NCBI RefSeq assembly: GCF_002894645.1
Contig: NZ_NCQY01000025.1
Location: 1 to 64,000 of the forward strand
Direction: 5' to 3'
DNA: 64,000 nucleotides
DNA from: Salinibacter altiplanensis
GTDB taxonomy: Bacteria; Bacteroidota; Rhodothermia; Rhodothermales; Salinibacteraceae
In this document: positions 26,862 to 35,924 of the stretch, piece by piece
Numbering within the stretch: the first letter of the stretch is position 1
Layout of the letters: each line of letters begins with the position of its first letter
The notes under the pieces: generated by a model
Database searches by the model: none
The model's input: only the letters and a program-made list of their open reading frames with translations
Told to the model about the DNA's origin: nothing
Translations under genes and position numbers: made by a program

Positions 26862-28046
26862 GTGCAGCCCACTCCCCCCACGTCGTCCGTGCTGGGCGAC
26901 CGTTCGCCCACCGACTTTCTGGATACCTACTGGCAGAGCCGGCCGCTCGTGGTCCGCGACGCACTGCCGGACTTCCGGTCGCCCCTCTCCCCGGAGGAAC
27001 TGGCCGGCCTGGCCTGCGAGGACGACGTTGCGAGTCGGCTGATCCTAAAGGAAGGGGGCGAGCACCCGTGGGAACTGCGGCACGGCCCGTTCGCCTCGGC
27101 GGACTTTCTCGACCTGCCCGCGACGCACTGGACGCTTCTCGTGCAGGAGGTCGACCGCCTGCTCCCGGAGGTCGGCGCCCTGCTCGACCACTTCCGCTTC
27201 CTGCCCGCCTGGCGGCTCGACGACGTCATGGTGAGCTACGCCCCCACGCACGGAACCGTGGGCCCCCACATCGACAACTACGACGTCTTTCTGCTGCAGG
27301 GCGCAGGGCACCGGCGGTGGCAGATTGGGACCGAGCCGGTGGAGGACGAACAGATCGTGCCGGACCTCGACGTCCGCATCCTTGCCGACTTTGAGGCGGA
27401 GGAGGAGTTCGTGCTCGGCCCGGGCGACCTGCTGTACCTGCCCCCCCGGGTGGCCCACCACGGCGTCGCCACCGACGACCAGTGCATGACCTACTCGGTC
27501 GGCTTCCGGGCACCGCGGCACCAGGCCCTCGTGGCCAATTTCTTGCAGCACGCCATCGAGACGATCGACCCGGACGCGCGGTACAGCGATTCGGCCCTCG
27601 ATCCAGTGGACCACCCCGGCGAGATCCACGACGACGCGCGTCGGAAGGTGCGCCGCCTCCTGCGCCGACTCGTGCATGACGACGGCGCCATCGATCAGTG
27701 GCTCGGCCAGTACCTGACGCGGCCGGGCCGGGACCGTGAGGCCGTGCCCCCGTCGACGCCCGTGACGAACGAGGAGCTCGTCGAAACCCTCCGGGCCGGC
27801 CATGGACTGCGCCCGGGTCCGGTCTCCCGACTCGCCTTTATCGAACACGACGACGGATCAACGACCCTCTTCGCAAACGGGTCGTCCATCGACCTGGCGC
27901 CCAACCTGACCCACGCGGCCCGGCTCGTGACGGGGCGCCAGCAGATCCCGAGCGACGCCCTCACCCCACACCTTGACGACGACGCATTCGTCGACCTGCT
28001 CACCACCCTGATCAACGACGGCCTTCTGGAGTGGGACGCGGCGTAG
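26862..28046 (+). CDS. JmjC/cupin-4 ribosomal-oxygenase-like protein (YcfD/RoxA family)
   Basis: 394 aa from GTG 26862 (VQPTPPTSSVLGDRS). The N-terminal part FLDTYWQSRPLVVRDAL is the usual start of these 2-oxoglutarate/Fe(II) oxygenases, LPAWRLDDVMVSYAPTHGTV and GPHIDNYDVFLLQGAGHRRW give the H-x-D iron ligands, and LPPRVAHHGVA gives the distal His. Residues 230-395 contain the dimerisation helices and a winged-helix-like end (LVTGRQQIPSDALTPHLDDD). E. coli RoxA hydroxylates an Arg of ribosomal protein L16; the same role here is inferred from family. Confidence 0.88.
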   Translation: MQPTPPTSSVLGDRSPTDFLDTYWQSRPLVVRDALPDFRSPLSPEELAGLACEDDVASRLILKEGGEHPWELRHGPFASADFLDLPATHWTLLVQEVDRLLPEVGALLDHFRFLPAWRLDDVMVSYAPTHGTVGPHIDNYDVFLLQGAGHRRWQIGTEPVEDEQIVPDLDVRILADFEAEEEFVLGPGDLLYLPPRVAHHGVATDDQCMTYSVGFRAPRHQALVANFLQHAIETIDPDARYSDSALDPVDHPGEIHDDARRKVRRLLRRLVHDDGAIDQWLGQYLTRPGRDREAVPPSTPVTNEELVETLRAGHGLRPGPVSRLAFIEHDDGSTTLFANGSSIDLAPNLTHAARLVTGRQQIPSDALTPHLDDDAFVDLLTTLINDGLLEWDAA

Positions 28047-28085
28047 TGCCCCACCGATCATTGCCTCCCGTTGCCTCTGCTGCCC

Positions 28086-28646
28086 ATGCACACTCAGCTT
28101 GACGAGTACCGCACCGGGTTTGTCGACCTCAAGAACGAGGCCACCGCACTCGTGGCCGACGTGGACGCCGCCACGATGCAACGACGGCCGGACACGGACA
28201 CGTGGTCTGTCGTTCAGTGCATCGATCACTTGAACACGGCCGGCTGGCTGCTGCTCCGCTCAACGGAAGAAGAAATCCAGCGGGGACACGACGAAGGGCC
28301 GTACGGCGAGCCCCCGTTCGAGTACGGCATCGTCAGCCGCTGGTTTGTGCACGTGCTGGAGCCCTCCTCGGGCTGGACGTTCGACGCGCCTTCGTTGTTT
28401 GAGCCGGACGCCCCCAACACCCTCTACCCCGATGAGGCGATCGACGAGTTTTTGGGCCTGCAGGACCGGCTCGCAAGCTGTGTGGAGGGCGCCGAGGGCC
28501 TGGACCTGCGCCGCATTCGATTCGGCTCCCCCGCCGTCCCCCTTCTCCGCATTAGCCTCGGGGCCTGGTTTGAGGCCACCCTGGCCCACGAGCGGCGGCA
28601 CCTGAAACAGGCCCGACGAACCCTTCGCGCCGTCCACGCGTCGTAA
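28086..28646 (+). CDS. DinB-like family protein
   Basis: 186 aa from ATG 28086 (MHTQLDEYRTGF). Four-helix layout with the metal-site histidines expected for DinB/YfiT proteins: DTWSVVQCIDHLNTAGWLLL in helix 2 and LAHERRHLKQARRTL in helix 4. Typical reactions are thiol-dependent transfers or maleylpyruvate-type isomerisations; the substrate here is unknown. It lies 39 bp after the oxygenase gene. Confidence 0.82.
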   Translation: MHTQLDEYRTGFVDLKNEATALVADVDAATMQRRPDTDTWSVVQCIDHLNTAGWLLLRSTEEEIQRGHDEGPYGEPPFEYGIVSRWFVHVLEPSSGWTFDAPSLFEPDAPNTLYPDEAIDEFLGLQDRLASCVEGAEGLDLRRIRFGSPAVPLLRISLGAWFEATLAHERRHLKQARRTLRAVHAS

Positions 28647-28752
28647 CGCAGCATTTTGGCCCGCCCGGGGCTCGTCTCTGGCGCCCCCCAGGTCCACCGC
28701 ACCGTTTCGACCCGGACGCTTCTCTTTTCGCTCACCCGTCCCCCTGCCGATC

Positions 28753-29316
28753 ATGTCCTCCATCTGTGTCTACTGCTCGTCGAGCAACGCCATCGCCGAC
28801 GCCTACCCCCCGGTGGCCAGGGCGCTCGGGCAGACGATGGGACGCCGGGGCCATGCGTTGATCTACGGGGGCGGCGCGGTGGGACTGATGGGCGTGCTGG
28901 CCGAGGCCACCCACGAGGCCGGCGGGGCCGTGACCGGCGTCATTCCGTCGAAGCTGCAGGACCGCGAGGGCATCGCCTACGACGCCGACGAGCTCATTGT
29001 GACCGACACGATGCGCGAGCGCAAGCGGATCATGTACGAGAAGGCGGAGGCGTTCGTCGTGCTGCCCGGCGGCTATGGCACCCTGGAAGAGTTCATGGAG
29101 GTGCTCACCCTGAAGCAGCTCGGCTACCACGACCGTCCCATTGCTATCCTGAACGTGGACGGCTTCTACGACACCCTCTTCTCATTTTTTGAGGAACTGC
29201 GAGACGGCCGGTTTGCACGGGCCAGCGTCTCGGACCTGGTCGAGATCGTGCCGTCCGCCGAGGCGGCCCTGGACCGCATCGAAAGGATGTCGGCCTCCGA
29301 CGGACAGGTCGCTTGA
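28753..29316 (+). CDS. LOG family protein (nucleoside 5'-monophosphate phosphoribohydrolase)
   Basis: 187 aa. The family marks are all present: ICVYCSSSN at the N-terminus, GRRGHALIYGGGAVGLMGVLA, ERKRIMYEKAEAFVVLPGG followed by YGTLEEFMEVLTLKQLG. The PGGYGTLEE motif binds the phosphate and gives the active Glu; the family releases ribose 5-phosphate from cytokinin or AMP-type nucleotides. Length is standard. The esterase gene starts 22 bases later, probably in the same transcript. Confidence 0.94.
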   Translation: MSSICVYCSSSNAIADAYPPVARALGQTMGRRGHALIYGGGAVGLMGVLAEATHEAGGAVTGVIPSKLQDREGIAYDADELIVTDTMRERKRIMYEKAEAFVVLPGGYGTLEEFMEVLTLKQLGYHDRPIAILNVDGFYDTLFSFFEELRDGRFARASVSDLVEIVPSAEAALDRIERMSASDGQVA

Positions 29317-29337
29317 CCCCGCGTCTTTCTTCGATAC

Positions 29338-30015
29338 ATGCCCCTACCAGACAAGCAGACCGTGCCGCCCGAGCCCCGTCTCCATACGCTTCAGGTCACC
29401 CGCACCGCCCGCGTGGCCACGCTCGGGACGCCCGCAGCCGCCGCGTCATGGTGGGTGGTGCTACACGGCTACGGCCAGCTCGCCGCCGACTTCGTGTCGG
29501 CATTTGCCCCACTCGTCTCTCCTGATCGCTGCGTCGTCGCGCCGGAGGGGCTGTCTCGGTTTTACGTGGACGGGATGGATGAGCACGAGCAGGTGGGCGC
29601 CTCCTGGATGACCCGCGCGGCACGCGAGGCCGAGGTTGCCGATTACGTCAGTGCCCTCGACGCCACCGTCCGCCACCTCGCCGACGGCGCGCCGCCGGCC
29701 CTGCACGTGCTCGGCTTCTCGCAGGGCGCGGCCACCGCCAGTCGGTGGGCGCTGCTCGGGGACACGGCCATCGATCAACTGGTGCTGTGGGGCGGGGCCC
29801 CGGCCCACGACCTCGACCTGGCCGAGCACGCCGATGCGCTGTGTGCCCTGGACCTGACGCTCGTCGCGGGGACCGACGATCCGCATGTGACCGATGAGCG
29901 GTGGGCTGCGGTGCGGCGCCGCCTCCAAACCCATGACATCCCGGCGACGACGCATACGTTCGAGGGCGGGCACCGGATCGACCCGGCCCCGTTGCGGGCC
30001 CTCGTCGCGTCCTGA
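29338..30015 (+). CDS. Alpha/beta hydrolase, phospholipase/carboxylesterase type
   Basis: 225 aa. WWVVLHGYGQLAADFVSAFAPL is the oxyanion strand of the family, VLGFSQGAATASRWALLG the nucleophile elbow (Ser in G-F-S-Q-G), GTDDPHVTDERW the Asp region and FEGGHRIDPAPL the catalytic His. No signal peptide, so cytoplasmic. It should hydrolyse short acyl esters, substrate unknown. It follows the LOG gene with a 21-base gap and converges with the M20 peptidase gene 25 bases away. Confidence 0.9.
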   Translation: MPLPDKQTVPPEPRLHTLQVTRTARVATLGTPAAAASWWVVLHGYGQLAADFVSAFAPLVSPDRCVVAPEGLSRFYVDGMDEHEQVGASWMTRAAREAEVADYVSALDATVRHLADGAPPALHVLGFSQGAATASRWALLGDTAIDQLVLWGGAPAHDLDLAEHADALCALDLTLVAGTDDPHVTDERWAAVRRRLQTHDIPATTHTFEGGHRIDPAPLRALVAS

Positions 30016-30040
30016 GGCCCGTGTCCTGCCGGATGCACCC

Positions 30041-31231
30041 CTATTCCTGCGCGTGCTCGTGGCCGTAGCGCCACGCCAGGTACGCCATGAACCCTGTACT
30101 CGTGCGGAGGGCCTCCTCGTCCGGGTCAAACCGGGACGTGTGGAGGCCGTGCTCGCTGCCCACCCCGAGTTGGTAGAAGGTGCCCGGGCACTCGCGTAGG
30201 ACGTACGCAAAGTCCTCGCCCGCAAACCACCGATCCGCCTCCACAGTGCGCTCCGGCCCTACGTATTCGCGGGCCGCCTCCTGGACCAGTGTCGTCGGCG
30301 CCTCGTGGTTGTGGAGGGCCGGGTACCCCTCCCGCACTTCCACCTCGGCGGTCGCCCCGTGCGCCTCGGCGGTCCGGTGCACGAGCCGCCGGAACAGGTC
30401 ATGGGCCCGGAAGCGCCACTCCTCGTCCATCGCCCGGAAGGTGCCCTCCAGCCGGGCCGTCTCGGGAATCACGTTCGTGGCCCCGTCCGCCACCAGGCGC
30501 CCGATGGTGAGGACCGACGGCACGCCCGGCGGGCACCGGCGACTGATGAGCGACTGAAGCGCCCCGACAATTTCACTGGCGACGTAGGTCGCATCCACTG
30601 CCTCGTGCGGGGTTGCCGCGTGTCCGCCCTCGCCGTTCACCGTCACGTACACCTCGTCGGCAGAGGCCATGAACCCGCCGGCTCGTACGCCGAGGGTGCC
30701 GGGCGGAAGATCCGGCTTCACATGCTGGCCGAAGGCGGCCTCCGGGGCCGGCGTGTCGTCCGTTGCGTCGAGCACGCCCTCCTCGATCATGAATTTGGCC
30801 CCGCCCGGAATTCGTTCCTCGTGGGGCTGAAAGCAGAACCGCACCTGCCCGTGCACCTCGTCGGGGCAGCGGGCCAGAATCATGGCCGTGCCGAGGAGCG
30901 ACGACGTGTGAAGGTCGTGCCCGCAGGCATGCATCACGCCCTCGTGCTCCGAAGCAAAGTCGAGCCCCGTCTCTTCCTGAATGGGGAGCGCATCCATGTC
31001 TGCCCGGAGCAGCAGGGTCGGGCCGGGCTTGCCCCCGTCCAGGGTGCCCACCACGCCCGTGTCGTACACCCCAGTGCGCACATCGAGGCCGAGGGCCGTC
31101 AGCCGCTCCGCCACGCGTCGCGCGGTCTCGTGCTCCTCCCCCGACAACTCCGGCCGGCGGTGCAGCGTGCGACGCAGCGCCACGACCTCCGCGTGCACGT
31201 CGGCGGCGGCAGACTTGATGGAATCGAGCAT
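30041..31231 (-). CDS. M20 family amidohydrolase/metallopeptidase
   Basis: 396 aa from ATG 31231 (MLDSIKSAAADVHAEVVALR). The motifs are of the IAA-amino-acid hydrolase/hippurate hydrolase group: LRRTLHRRPELSGEEHETA, LLRADMDALPIQEETGLDF, MHACGHDLHTSSLLG, FCFQPHEERIPGGAKFMIEEG with the catalytic Glu, and a dimerisation domain with GGHAATPHEAVDA. It probably removes acyl or amino-acid groups from amides in the cytoplasm. No operon partner is seen. Confidence 0.92.
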   Translation of the reverse strand: MLDSIKSAAADVHAEVVALRRTLHRRPELSGEEHETARRVAERLTALGLDVRTGVYDTGVVGTLDGGKPGPTLLLRADMDALPIQEETGLDFASEHEGVMHACGHDLHTSSLLGTAMILARCPDEVHGQVRFCFQPHEERIPGGAKFMIEEGVLDATDDTPAPEAAFGQHVKPDLPPGTLGVRAGGFMASADEVYVTVNGEGGHAATPHEAVDATYVASEIVGALQSLISRRCPPGVPSVLTIGRLVADGATNVIPETARLEGTFRAMDEEWRFRAHDLFRRLVHRTAEAHGATAEVEVREGYPALHNHEAPTTLVQEAAREYVGPERTVEADRWFAGEDFAYVLRECPGTFYQLGVGSEHGLHTSRFDPDEEALRTSTGFMAYLAWRYGHEHAQE

Positions 31232-31432
31232 CGGGCGGGCAGAGCGATGGTCAGTCAAAAAACATGCGCTGTCGATCCACGACGTACTCCGCAACCCACA
31301 CCTCTCTGGAAAGATTCCCGCCCGGGGGTCGCTCAGGCGTCCTTCCCCCGGGTCCCAACCGCCGTTCGAAATTTCGGTTCGTTGTTCCTACCTTAGGTCT
31401 GCTCACGGTCTGTACACAGCAACACCGCGTCG

Positions 31433-32890
31433 ATGCCCGACCAAGACGTTGAGCTCTCACGCGCCCAATGGGGATCACGCTTCGGGTTTTTGATGGCGAT
31501 GCTCGGGGCCATGGTGGGGGCCGGCAACATCTGGCGGTTTCCCTACGTCACCGGCGAGAATGGAGGCGGGGCCTTTCTCCTCGCGTACTTCGTGCTCCTG
31601 CTCGTGCTGGCCATTCCCGGCCTCATCGCCGAAGTTGCGTTTGGGCGCTACGCGGGGAAGGGGGTGATGGGGGCCTTCCAAACGGTGGCCTCGTCGCGGG
31701 CCACACTGGGACTGGGCGTGGTGGTGCTGATCGTGAACGTCGCCCTGATGTCGTACTACGCACCGGTCGTGGGGTGGACGCTCTACTATGCCGTGCACTC
31801 CCTGCTGTTCACGTTCACGTCGGCGGGCTTCGCGCCGGAGGCGTTTTGGGAAGGCTTCCGTGCGAGCGGCGTCCTGTCGATCGGCAGCCACACGGCCGTG
31901 ATGGCCCTGGTCGCGGCCATTCTGTACCTTGGCATCCGGCGGGGGGTGGAGCGGCTCGTCATCTACGCGGTGCCGGGGCTCGTGCTCGCCCTCGTCGCAA
32001 TCATGATCCGGGCCCTCACGCTGCCCGGGGCGGCCGAGGGCCTCGCGTTCACCTTTGGCATCGAGTGGAGCAAGCTCGGACTGGGCCAGACCTGGATCAC
32101 GGCCCTCGGACAGGTGCTCTTCTCCACCGGCCTCGGGTGGGGCATCGCCCTCACGGTCGGCAGCTACCTGCCGGACTACGATGACATCCCGATCGGCGGG
32201 GGCGTCTTTACGGTCATCGGGAACTCGAGCATCGGCATCCTGGCGGCCTTCGCCATCTTCCCGATCGTCTTTGCGTTCGACCTGAACCCGGAGTCGGGGG
32301 CCAGCCTGACCTTCGTGTCGCTGCCACAGGTCTTTCCGCAGATGGCGGGCGGCGCGCTGTGGGCCATCCTGTTCTTCGTCGGCTTCTTCCTGGCCGCATT
32401 TACCTCCGCCATCCTCATCACGGAGGTGAGTGTGACGACCCTCAGCGAGGAGCTGACCGCGAGCCGCGAGCAGACGGTAATCGGGGTATGCGGCGTCGTG
32501 TGGCTCCTGGGACTCGCAAGTGCGTACTCCCCCGGCGTGCTCAACTTCCTCGACTTCGTGTTTGGCAACTTCGGCCTGCCCCTCTCTACGCTCGCCATCA
32601 TCGGCGCCATCGGCTGGTCGATGGGCCACCGCGGCCCCGAGAAGCTTCGGGTGCTGGAGATTAATCGCAACGCCGGACTGTACGTGGGATCGATCTGGAC
32701 CCCCGTCGTGCAGTACGTAATCCCACTCGTGATGCTCTTGATCGTCGCGAACTACGCCTGGGCCAACTTCGGCACGCCAGAGATGATCGGGGGCGTCGCC
32801 GTCTTCCTTGGAATTCCCGTCCTCGGCTACGCGCTAATGGCGTACCTGGAGGACCGCCCCGCTTCTCTCTCACGCGAACGCACTCGATAG
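31433..32890 (+). CDS. Neurotransmitter:sodium symporter (SNF/NSS) family transporter
   Basis: 485 aa from ATG 31433. The opening WGSRFGFLMAMLGAMVGAGNIWRFPYV is the NSS helix 1 with the unwound substrate/sodium site (GAMVGAGNIWRFP). About eleven to twelve membrane helices follow, including GGGAFLLAYFVLLLVLAIPGL and the helix with LFSTGLGWGIALTVGSYL. It imports an amino acid or similar solute with Na+, natural in a salty habitat. The four-base gap to the next gene, a small one-helix protein, indicates a transporter with a small partner. Confidence 0.93.
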   Translation: MPDQDVELSRAQWGSRFGFLMAMLGAMVGAGNIWRFPYVTGENGGGAFLLAYFVLLLVLAIPGLIAEVAFGRYAGKGVMGAFQTVASSRATLGLGVVVLIVNVALMSYYAPVVGWTLYYAVHSLLFTFTSAGFAPEAFWEGFRASGVLSIGSHTAVMALVAAILYLGIRRGVERLVIYAVPGLVLALVAIMIRALTLPGAAEGLAFTFGIEWSKLGLGQTWITALGQVLFSTGLGWGIALTVGSYLPDYDDIPIGGGVFTVIGNSSIGILAAFAIFPIVFAFDLNPESGASLTFVSLPQVFPQMAGGALWAILFFVGFFLAAFTSAILITEVSVTTLSEELTASREQTVIGVCGVVWLLGLASAYSPGVLNFLDFVFGNFGLPLSTLAIIGAIGWSMGHRGPEKLRVLEINRNAGLYVGSIWTPVVQYVIPLVMLLIVANYAWANFGTPEMIGGVAVFLGIPVLGYALMAYLEDRPASLSRERTR

Positions 32891-32893
32891 CCC

Positions 32894-33220
32894 ATGCTCG
32901 GACTGCCCTGGGACGTGTGGGCCACGATGCTCTTTTGCGTCTTGGCCTTCTTCGGCGTATCGATCTTGACGCTCGTCTACACGCTCCGCCAGGAGGAACG
33001 AAAGATGAGCCTGCTCGAAAGTGAGCGTGCCCTCGACACGTACTCTCCCCGTGCCCTGCGCGACCTGAAAGACTGGATCGAAACCCACCCGGAGCCGACA
33101 CATCCGGACGTGGACGCGGCCCGGTCGGCCCACGACGACTGCGTCGACACCCTCCGGGCCACGGATCAACACTTCTACGCGTGGTCACGGGCCGAGGTCG
33201 ATCGTCTCGACACGATCTAG
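32894..33220 (+). CDS. Small one-helix membrane protein, likely partner of the symporter
   Basis: 108 aa. One membrane helix near the N-terminus (VWATMLFCVLAFFGVSILTLVYTL) followed by a soluble, charged helical domain (RQEERKMSLLESERALDTYS, and HPDVDAARSAHDDCVDTLRAT). It starts four bases after the symporter stop, so translation is probably coupled. Some bacterial NSS transporters, such as MetP, need a small membrane partner (MetS); this protein is in the same place but is longer and has a cytoplasmic tail. The partner role is inference. Confidence 0.65.
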   Translation: MLGLPWDVWATMLFCVLAFFGVSILTLVYTLRQEERKMSLLESERALDTYSPRALRDLKDWIETHPEPTHPDVDAARSAHDDCVDTLRATDQHFYAWSRAEVDRLDTI

Positions 33221-33319
33221 AGGCGCGCGGCGACACAAGGCGGGGTCCGCTCGCCGGGCGGTGCGGCTTCTAAAGACGGAGAGTCCGCACTGCACGCAGC
33301 GTGGATGAGTGCCACGGGG

Positions 33320-34177
33320 CTAGGAGTTCAGCATCTTGCTAACTTCCGGGGCGGTCTCCGTCGAGAGGTCGTCCGGGGCAGCGGCGGCCCGGTCCGTCTC
33401 TGAGGCGGCCTCCTCAGACGCCGCCTGAAGCCGTGCCGTCAGCTCGTCGGTGGCGTTGGCGTAGTCGAGCGCCCCCCGAGAACGGGGCTCGTGGTCGAAC
33501 ACCGTCGTCGCCCCGTCTCGCGTCTTCGCCAGCGACGTGCTGGTGCGAATGATGGCATCCATCACCGCCTCCCCGTATTTCTTCCGAATGTACTCGCGGT
33601 AGGTCTTGTGTATCCGCTTCCGCGCGTCGACCTGCGTAAACAGAAACTGCCGGGTGTCGAGGCGCGGGTTCAACTTGTTCTCGACGAGCTCCGTGGTCTG
33701 GTAGGTCTGCTCTCCCCCCACCACAGACTGATACTCCGGCAGCACGGGGATCAACACGTGCTGGCTCGCGACGAGCGCGTTGAGGCTGTAGACCGTCACG
33801 GCGGCGGCTGTATCGAAGAGCAACAGGTCGTACTCCAGGTCAAGCCGCCGAAGGGCCTCCCGCACCCACAAGACATCGGTCGGCTTGTTGAGGTCCCGCA
33901 TGCGGCGGGTCAGGGTGCTGGAGGACGGGATGAGATCAAACCCCGCGGTCTCCTGGATCGGAATGCGTGCCGGGTCCGCGTCGGCCGCAAAGAAGGCCGC
34001 CACCGACTGCTCGGAGGGCGGCTCCTCAATGCCCATCGTGTGCGTGAGAAAGCCCTGCGGGTCGAGGTCGATGACGAGCGTCCGCCAGCCCGACAGCCCC
34101 AGCGCCGCCGCGACGTGGATGGTCGTGGTGGTCTTTCCGGTGCCCCCCTTGTGGTTGCAGACTGACAGGACGGTCAT
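33320..34177 (-). CDS. ParA family ATPase
   Basis: 285 aa. Deviant Walker A CNHKGGTGKTTTTIHVAAAL at residues 7-26, LVIDLDPQGFLTHTMG (Walker A'), and YDLLLFDTAAAVTVYSLNAL (Walker B region, where the usual D-x-x-P reads DTAAA). The C-terminus is low-complexity and acidic. Such ATPases place DNA or protein complexes in the cell. No ParB or parS-like partner is next to it, so it may be an orphan ParA acting on another cargo. It is divergent from the Maf gene. Confidence 0.9.
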   Translation of the reverse strand: MTVLSVCNHKGGTGKTTTTIHVAAALGLSGWRTLVIDLDPQGFLTHTMGIEEPPSEQSVAAFFAADADPARIPIQETAGFDLIPSSSTLTRRMRDLNKPTDVLWVREALRRLDLEYDLLLFDTAAAVTVYSLNALVASQHVLIPVLPEYQSVVGGEQTYQTTELVENKLNPRLDTRQFLFTQVDARKRIHKTYREYIRKKYGEAVMDAIIRTSTSLAKTRDGATTVFDHEPRSRGALDYANATDELTARLQAASEEAASETDRAAAAPDDLSTETAPEVSKMLNS

Positions 34178-34343
34178 AACACAGACAGCCGGTGGAAGTA
34201 GAGGAGAGAAAACTAGGCGCTTTCCGGACCGGTGTCAACCGTGACGCAGGACCCCGCTCGGCTTTGTGAGAGAGGGAGGTAACTTTCGCGCCCCTCTCAC
34301 GTTTCTTCGGTGCACTTTCTCCGGCGAGGTCGCAGCGCATCCG

Positions 34344-34958
34344 ATGAATCCACTTCTGCAACTGTCCTGCCCACTCCTTCTCGCCTCCCAGTCGCCACGT
34401 CGCCGCGCCCTCCTGGATCGCATCGACGTTCCCTTCGAGGCCGAGGGAAGCCCCGCGGACGAGACGCTGGAAACGCCCGGAACGCCCGCCGAGGCGGTCC
34501 GAACGCTGGCCCGCCGAAAGGCGCATCCGGTGGCCGCCGACCGCCCCTCGGCCCTTGTTCTCGCCGCCGACACGGTGGTCGCCCACGACGGAGACATTCT
34601 CCAGAAGCCCGACGACTCCCCGCACGCCCGGGCCATGCTGCACCGCCTCCAAGACACGGCCCACACCGTCCACACGGGCCTCGCCCTCATGCACGCAGCG
34701 TCGGAGCGGACGGCGACCGCGGTGGAGAGCACCGGCGTGGCGCTTGGGCCCCTCTCGGACACAGAGATCCAGGCCTACGTCGCCTCCGGATCGCCCCTGG
34801 ACAAGGCCGGGGGCTACGGCATTCAGGACCACACGGCCCCGTTCTTCGTCGAGGGCATCGAGGGCGACTACTACAACGTCGTCGGCCTTCCCCTCCATCG
34901 GCTCTACTGCATGCTGCACGAGTCCTTCGCGGACCTCCTGCAGTCCCCGTCCGCCTAG
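34344..34958 (+). CDS. maf: Maf family nucleotide pyrophosphatase
   Basis: 204 aa from ATG 34344 (MNPLLQLSCPLLLASQSPRR). The family start LLASQSPRRRALLDRI, the motif LVLAADTVVAHDGDILQKPDD and SGSPLDKAGGYGIQDHTAPFF with the conserved Asp-Lys-Ala-Gly-Gly-Tyr-Gly-Ile-Gln are complete. Maf proteins hydrolyse dTTP/UTP or modified nucleotides in the cytoplasm and can affect septation. Length is normal. An amidotransferase gene follows on the same strand after about 110 bases. Confidence 0.95.
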   Translation: MNPLLQLSCPLLLASQSPRRRALLDRIDVPFEAEGSPADETLETPGTPAEAVRTLARRKAHPVAADRPSALVLAADTVVAHDGDILQKPDDSPHARAMLHRLQDTAHTVHTGLALMHAASERTATAVESTGVALGPLSDTEIQAYVASGSPLDKAGGYGIQDHTAPFFVEGIEGDYYNVVGLPLHRLYCMLHESFADLLQSPSA

Positions 34959-35065
34959 CGCTTCACGTCCCGTCAACTTTTTCCGCGGGCCGGCGTAGAA
35001 GAATCACTACAATGCCTCCCATCCCCGTTCATCGAGGGCCCTCAGTCCATGGGCCCACTGCCTCT

Positions 35066-35917
35066 ATGGTGGATTCGCCCCTGACGTCGTTGTCCCTCCG
35101 CGCCCTGCTCGTCCAGTGCCGGAGTGCCCCCCGGATGGAGGCGCAGGAGCAGACATGCTTCTTGGAGCGGACCCGCCTCCGTCCCGATCAGCTCCGGACC
35201 GTGAACGTTGCCCGGGGCGGCGACCCCGCCTCCGTCTCACTCGACGAGGTGGACGCCCTTCTGCTGGGCGGGGCCGGCAAGTACTCTGCGACCCAGACCT
35301 ATCCCTGGACCGAAGGACTGAACGGCTTGATCCGCCGCGCCGCCGACCGGGCCCTCCCAACGCTCGGGTCGTGCTGGGGGCACCAGGTGCTGGCCCGCGC
35401 ACTCGGCGGCCGCGTGGTCCACGACCCGGGCCACTCCGAGTTGGGCTGTGGATGGGTGGAGCTTACCGAAGCCGGGACCGTCGATTCTCTCTTTCGCCAG
35501 TTCTCGTCCCGTTTTCAGGCCAACATGGGCCACCACGATCGGGTGGTTGAGCTTCCTCCCGGCACTACGGAGCTTGCCCACAACGACCAGCCCCACCAGG
35601 CCTTTCGCCTGAACGACGCGCCGATTTATGGCACGCAGTTCCACAGCGAGCTCGACGCGAAACGGGAGCGCGAACGGATTCTCGTGTACCGCGAGTACTA
35701 CCAGTCGGCCCTTCCCGACGCGGAAACAGTGGAACATGTACTCGACTCCCTGGCGGACACCACAGAGGTGGACAACCTGCTTTACGACTTCCTCGTGACC
35801 TTCGTCGCTCGTCCCCATCCGTCGGTCGGCCCTGCCGCCCTTCTCCCTGGAGAGGCCCCGAAGCCCGCTCCTGCCGCCTCCACCGAGCGACGCCGGTCGT
35901 CCCCACGCCCGGCATGA
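35066..35917 (+). CDS. Class I glutamine amidotransferase
   Basis: 283 aa from ATG 35066 (MVDSPLTSLSLRALLVQCRS); ATG 35012 would add 18 residues. LLLGGAGKYSATQ forms the oxyanion region, LGSCWGHQVLARALGG carries the nucleophile Cys, and IYGTQFHSELD carries the His-x-Glu pair. This is the GMP-synthase-like GATase1 group that occurs without a synthase domain. The C-terminal ~45 residues are Pro/Ala/Arg-rich and not conserved. The substrate is unknown. It converges with folB, eight bases apart. Confidence 0.88.
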   Translation: MVDSPLTSLSLRALLVQCRSAPRMEAQEQTCFLERTRLRPDQLRTVNVARGGDPASVSLDEVDALLLGGAGKYSATQTYPWTEGLNGLIRRAADRALPTLGSCWGHQVLARALGGRVVHDPGHSELGCGWVELTEAGTVDSLFRQFSSRFQANMGHHDRVVELPPGTTELAHNDQPHQAFRLNDAPIYGTQFHSELDAKRERERILVYREYYQSALPDAETVEHVLDSLADTTEVDNLLYDFLVTFVARPHPSVGPAALLPGEAPKPAPAASTERRRSSPRPA

Positions 35918-35924
35918 TGCCCCG

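Noticed and set aside
31475-32629. A 384-codon minus-strand frame opposite the symporter
   Set aside because: Shadow of the symporter; His/Asp/Glu-rich text with no membrane or enzyme features.
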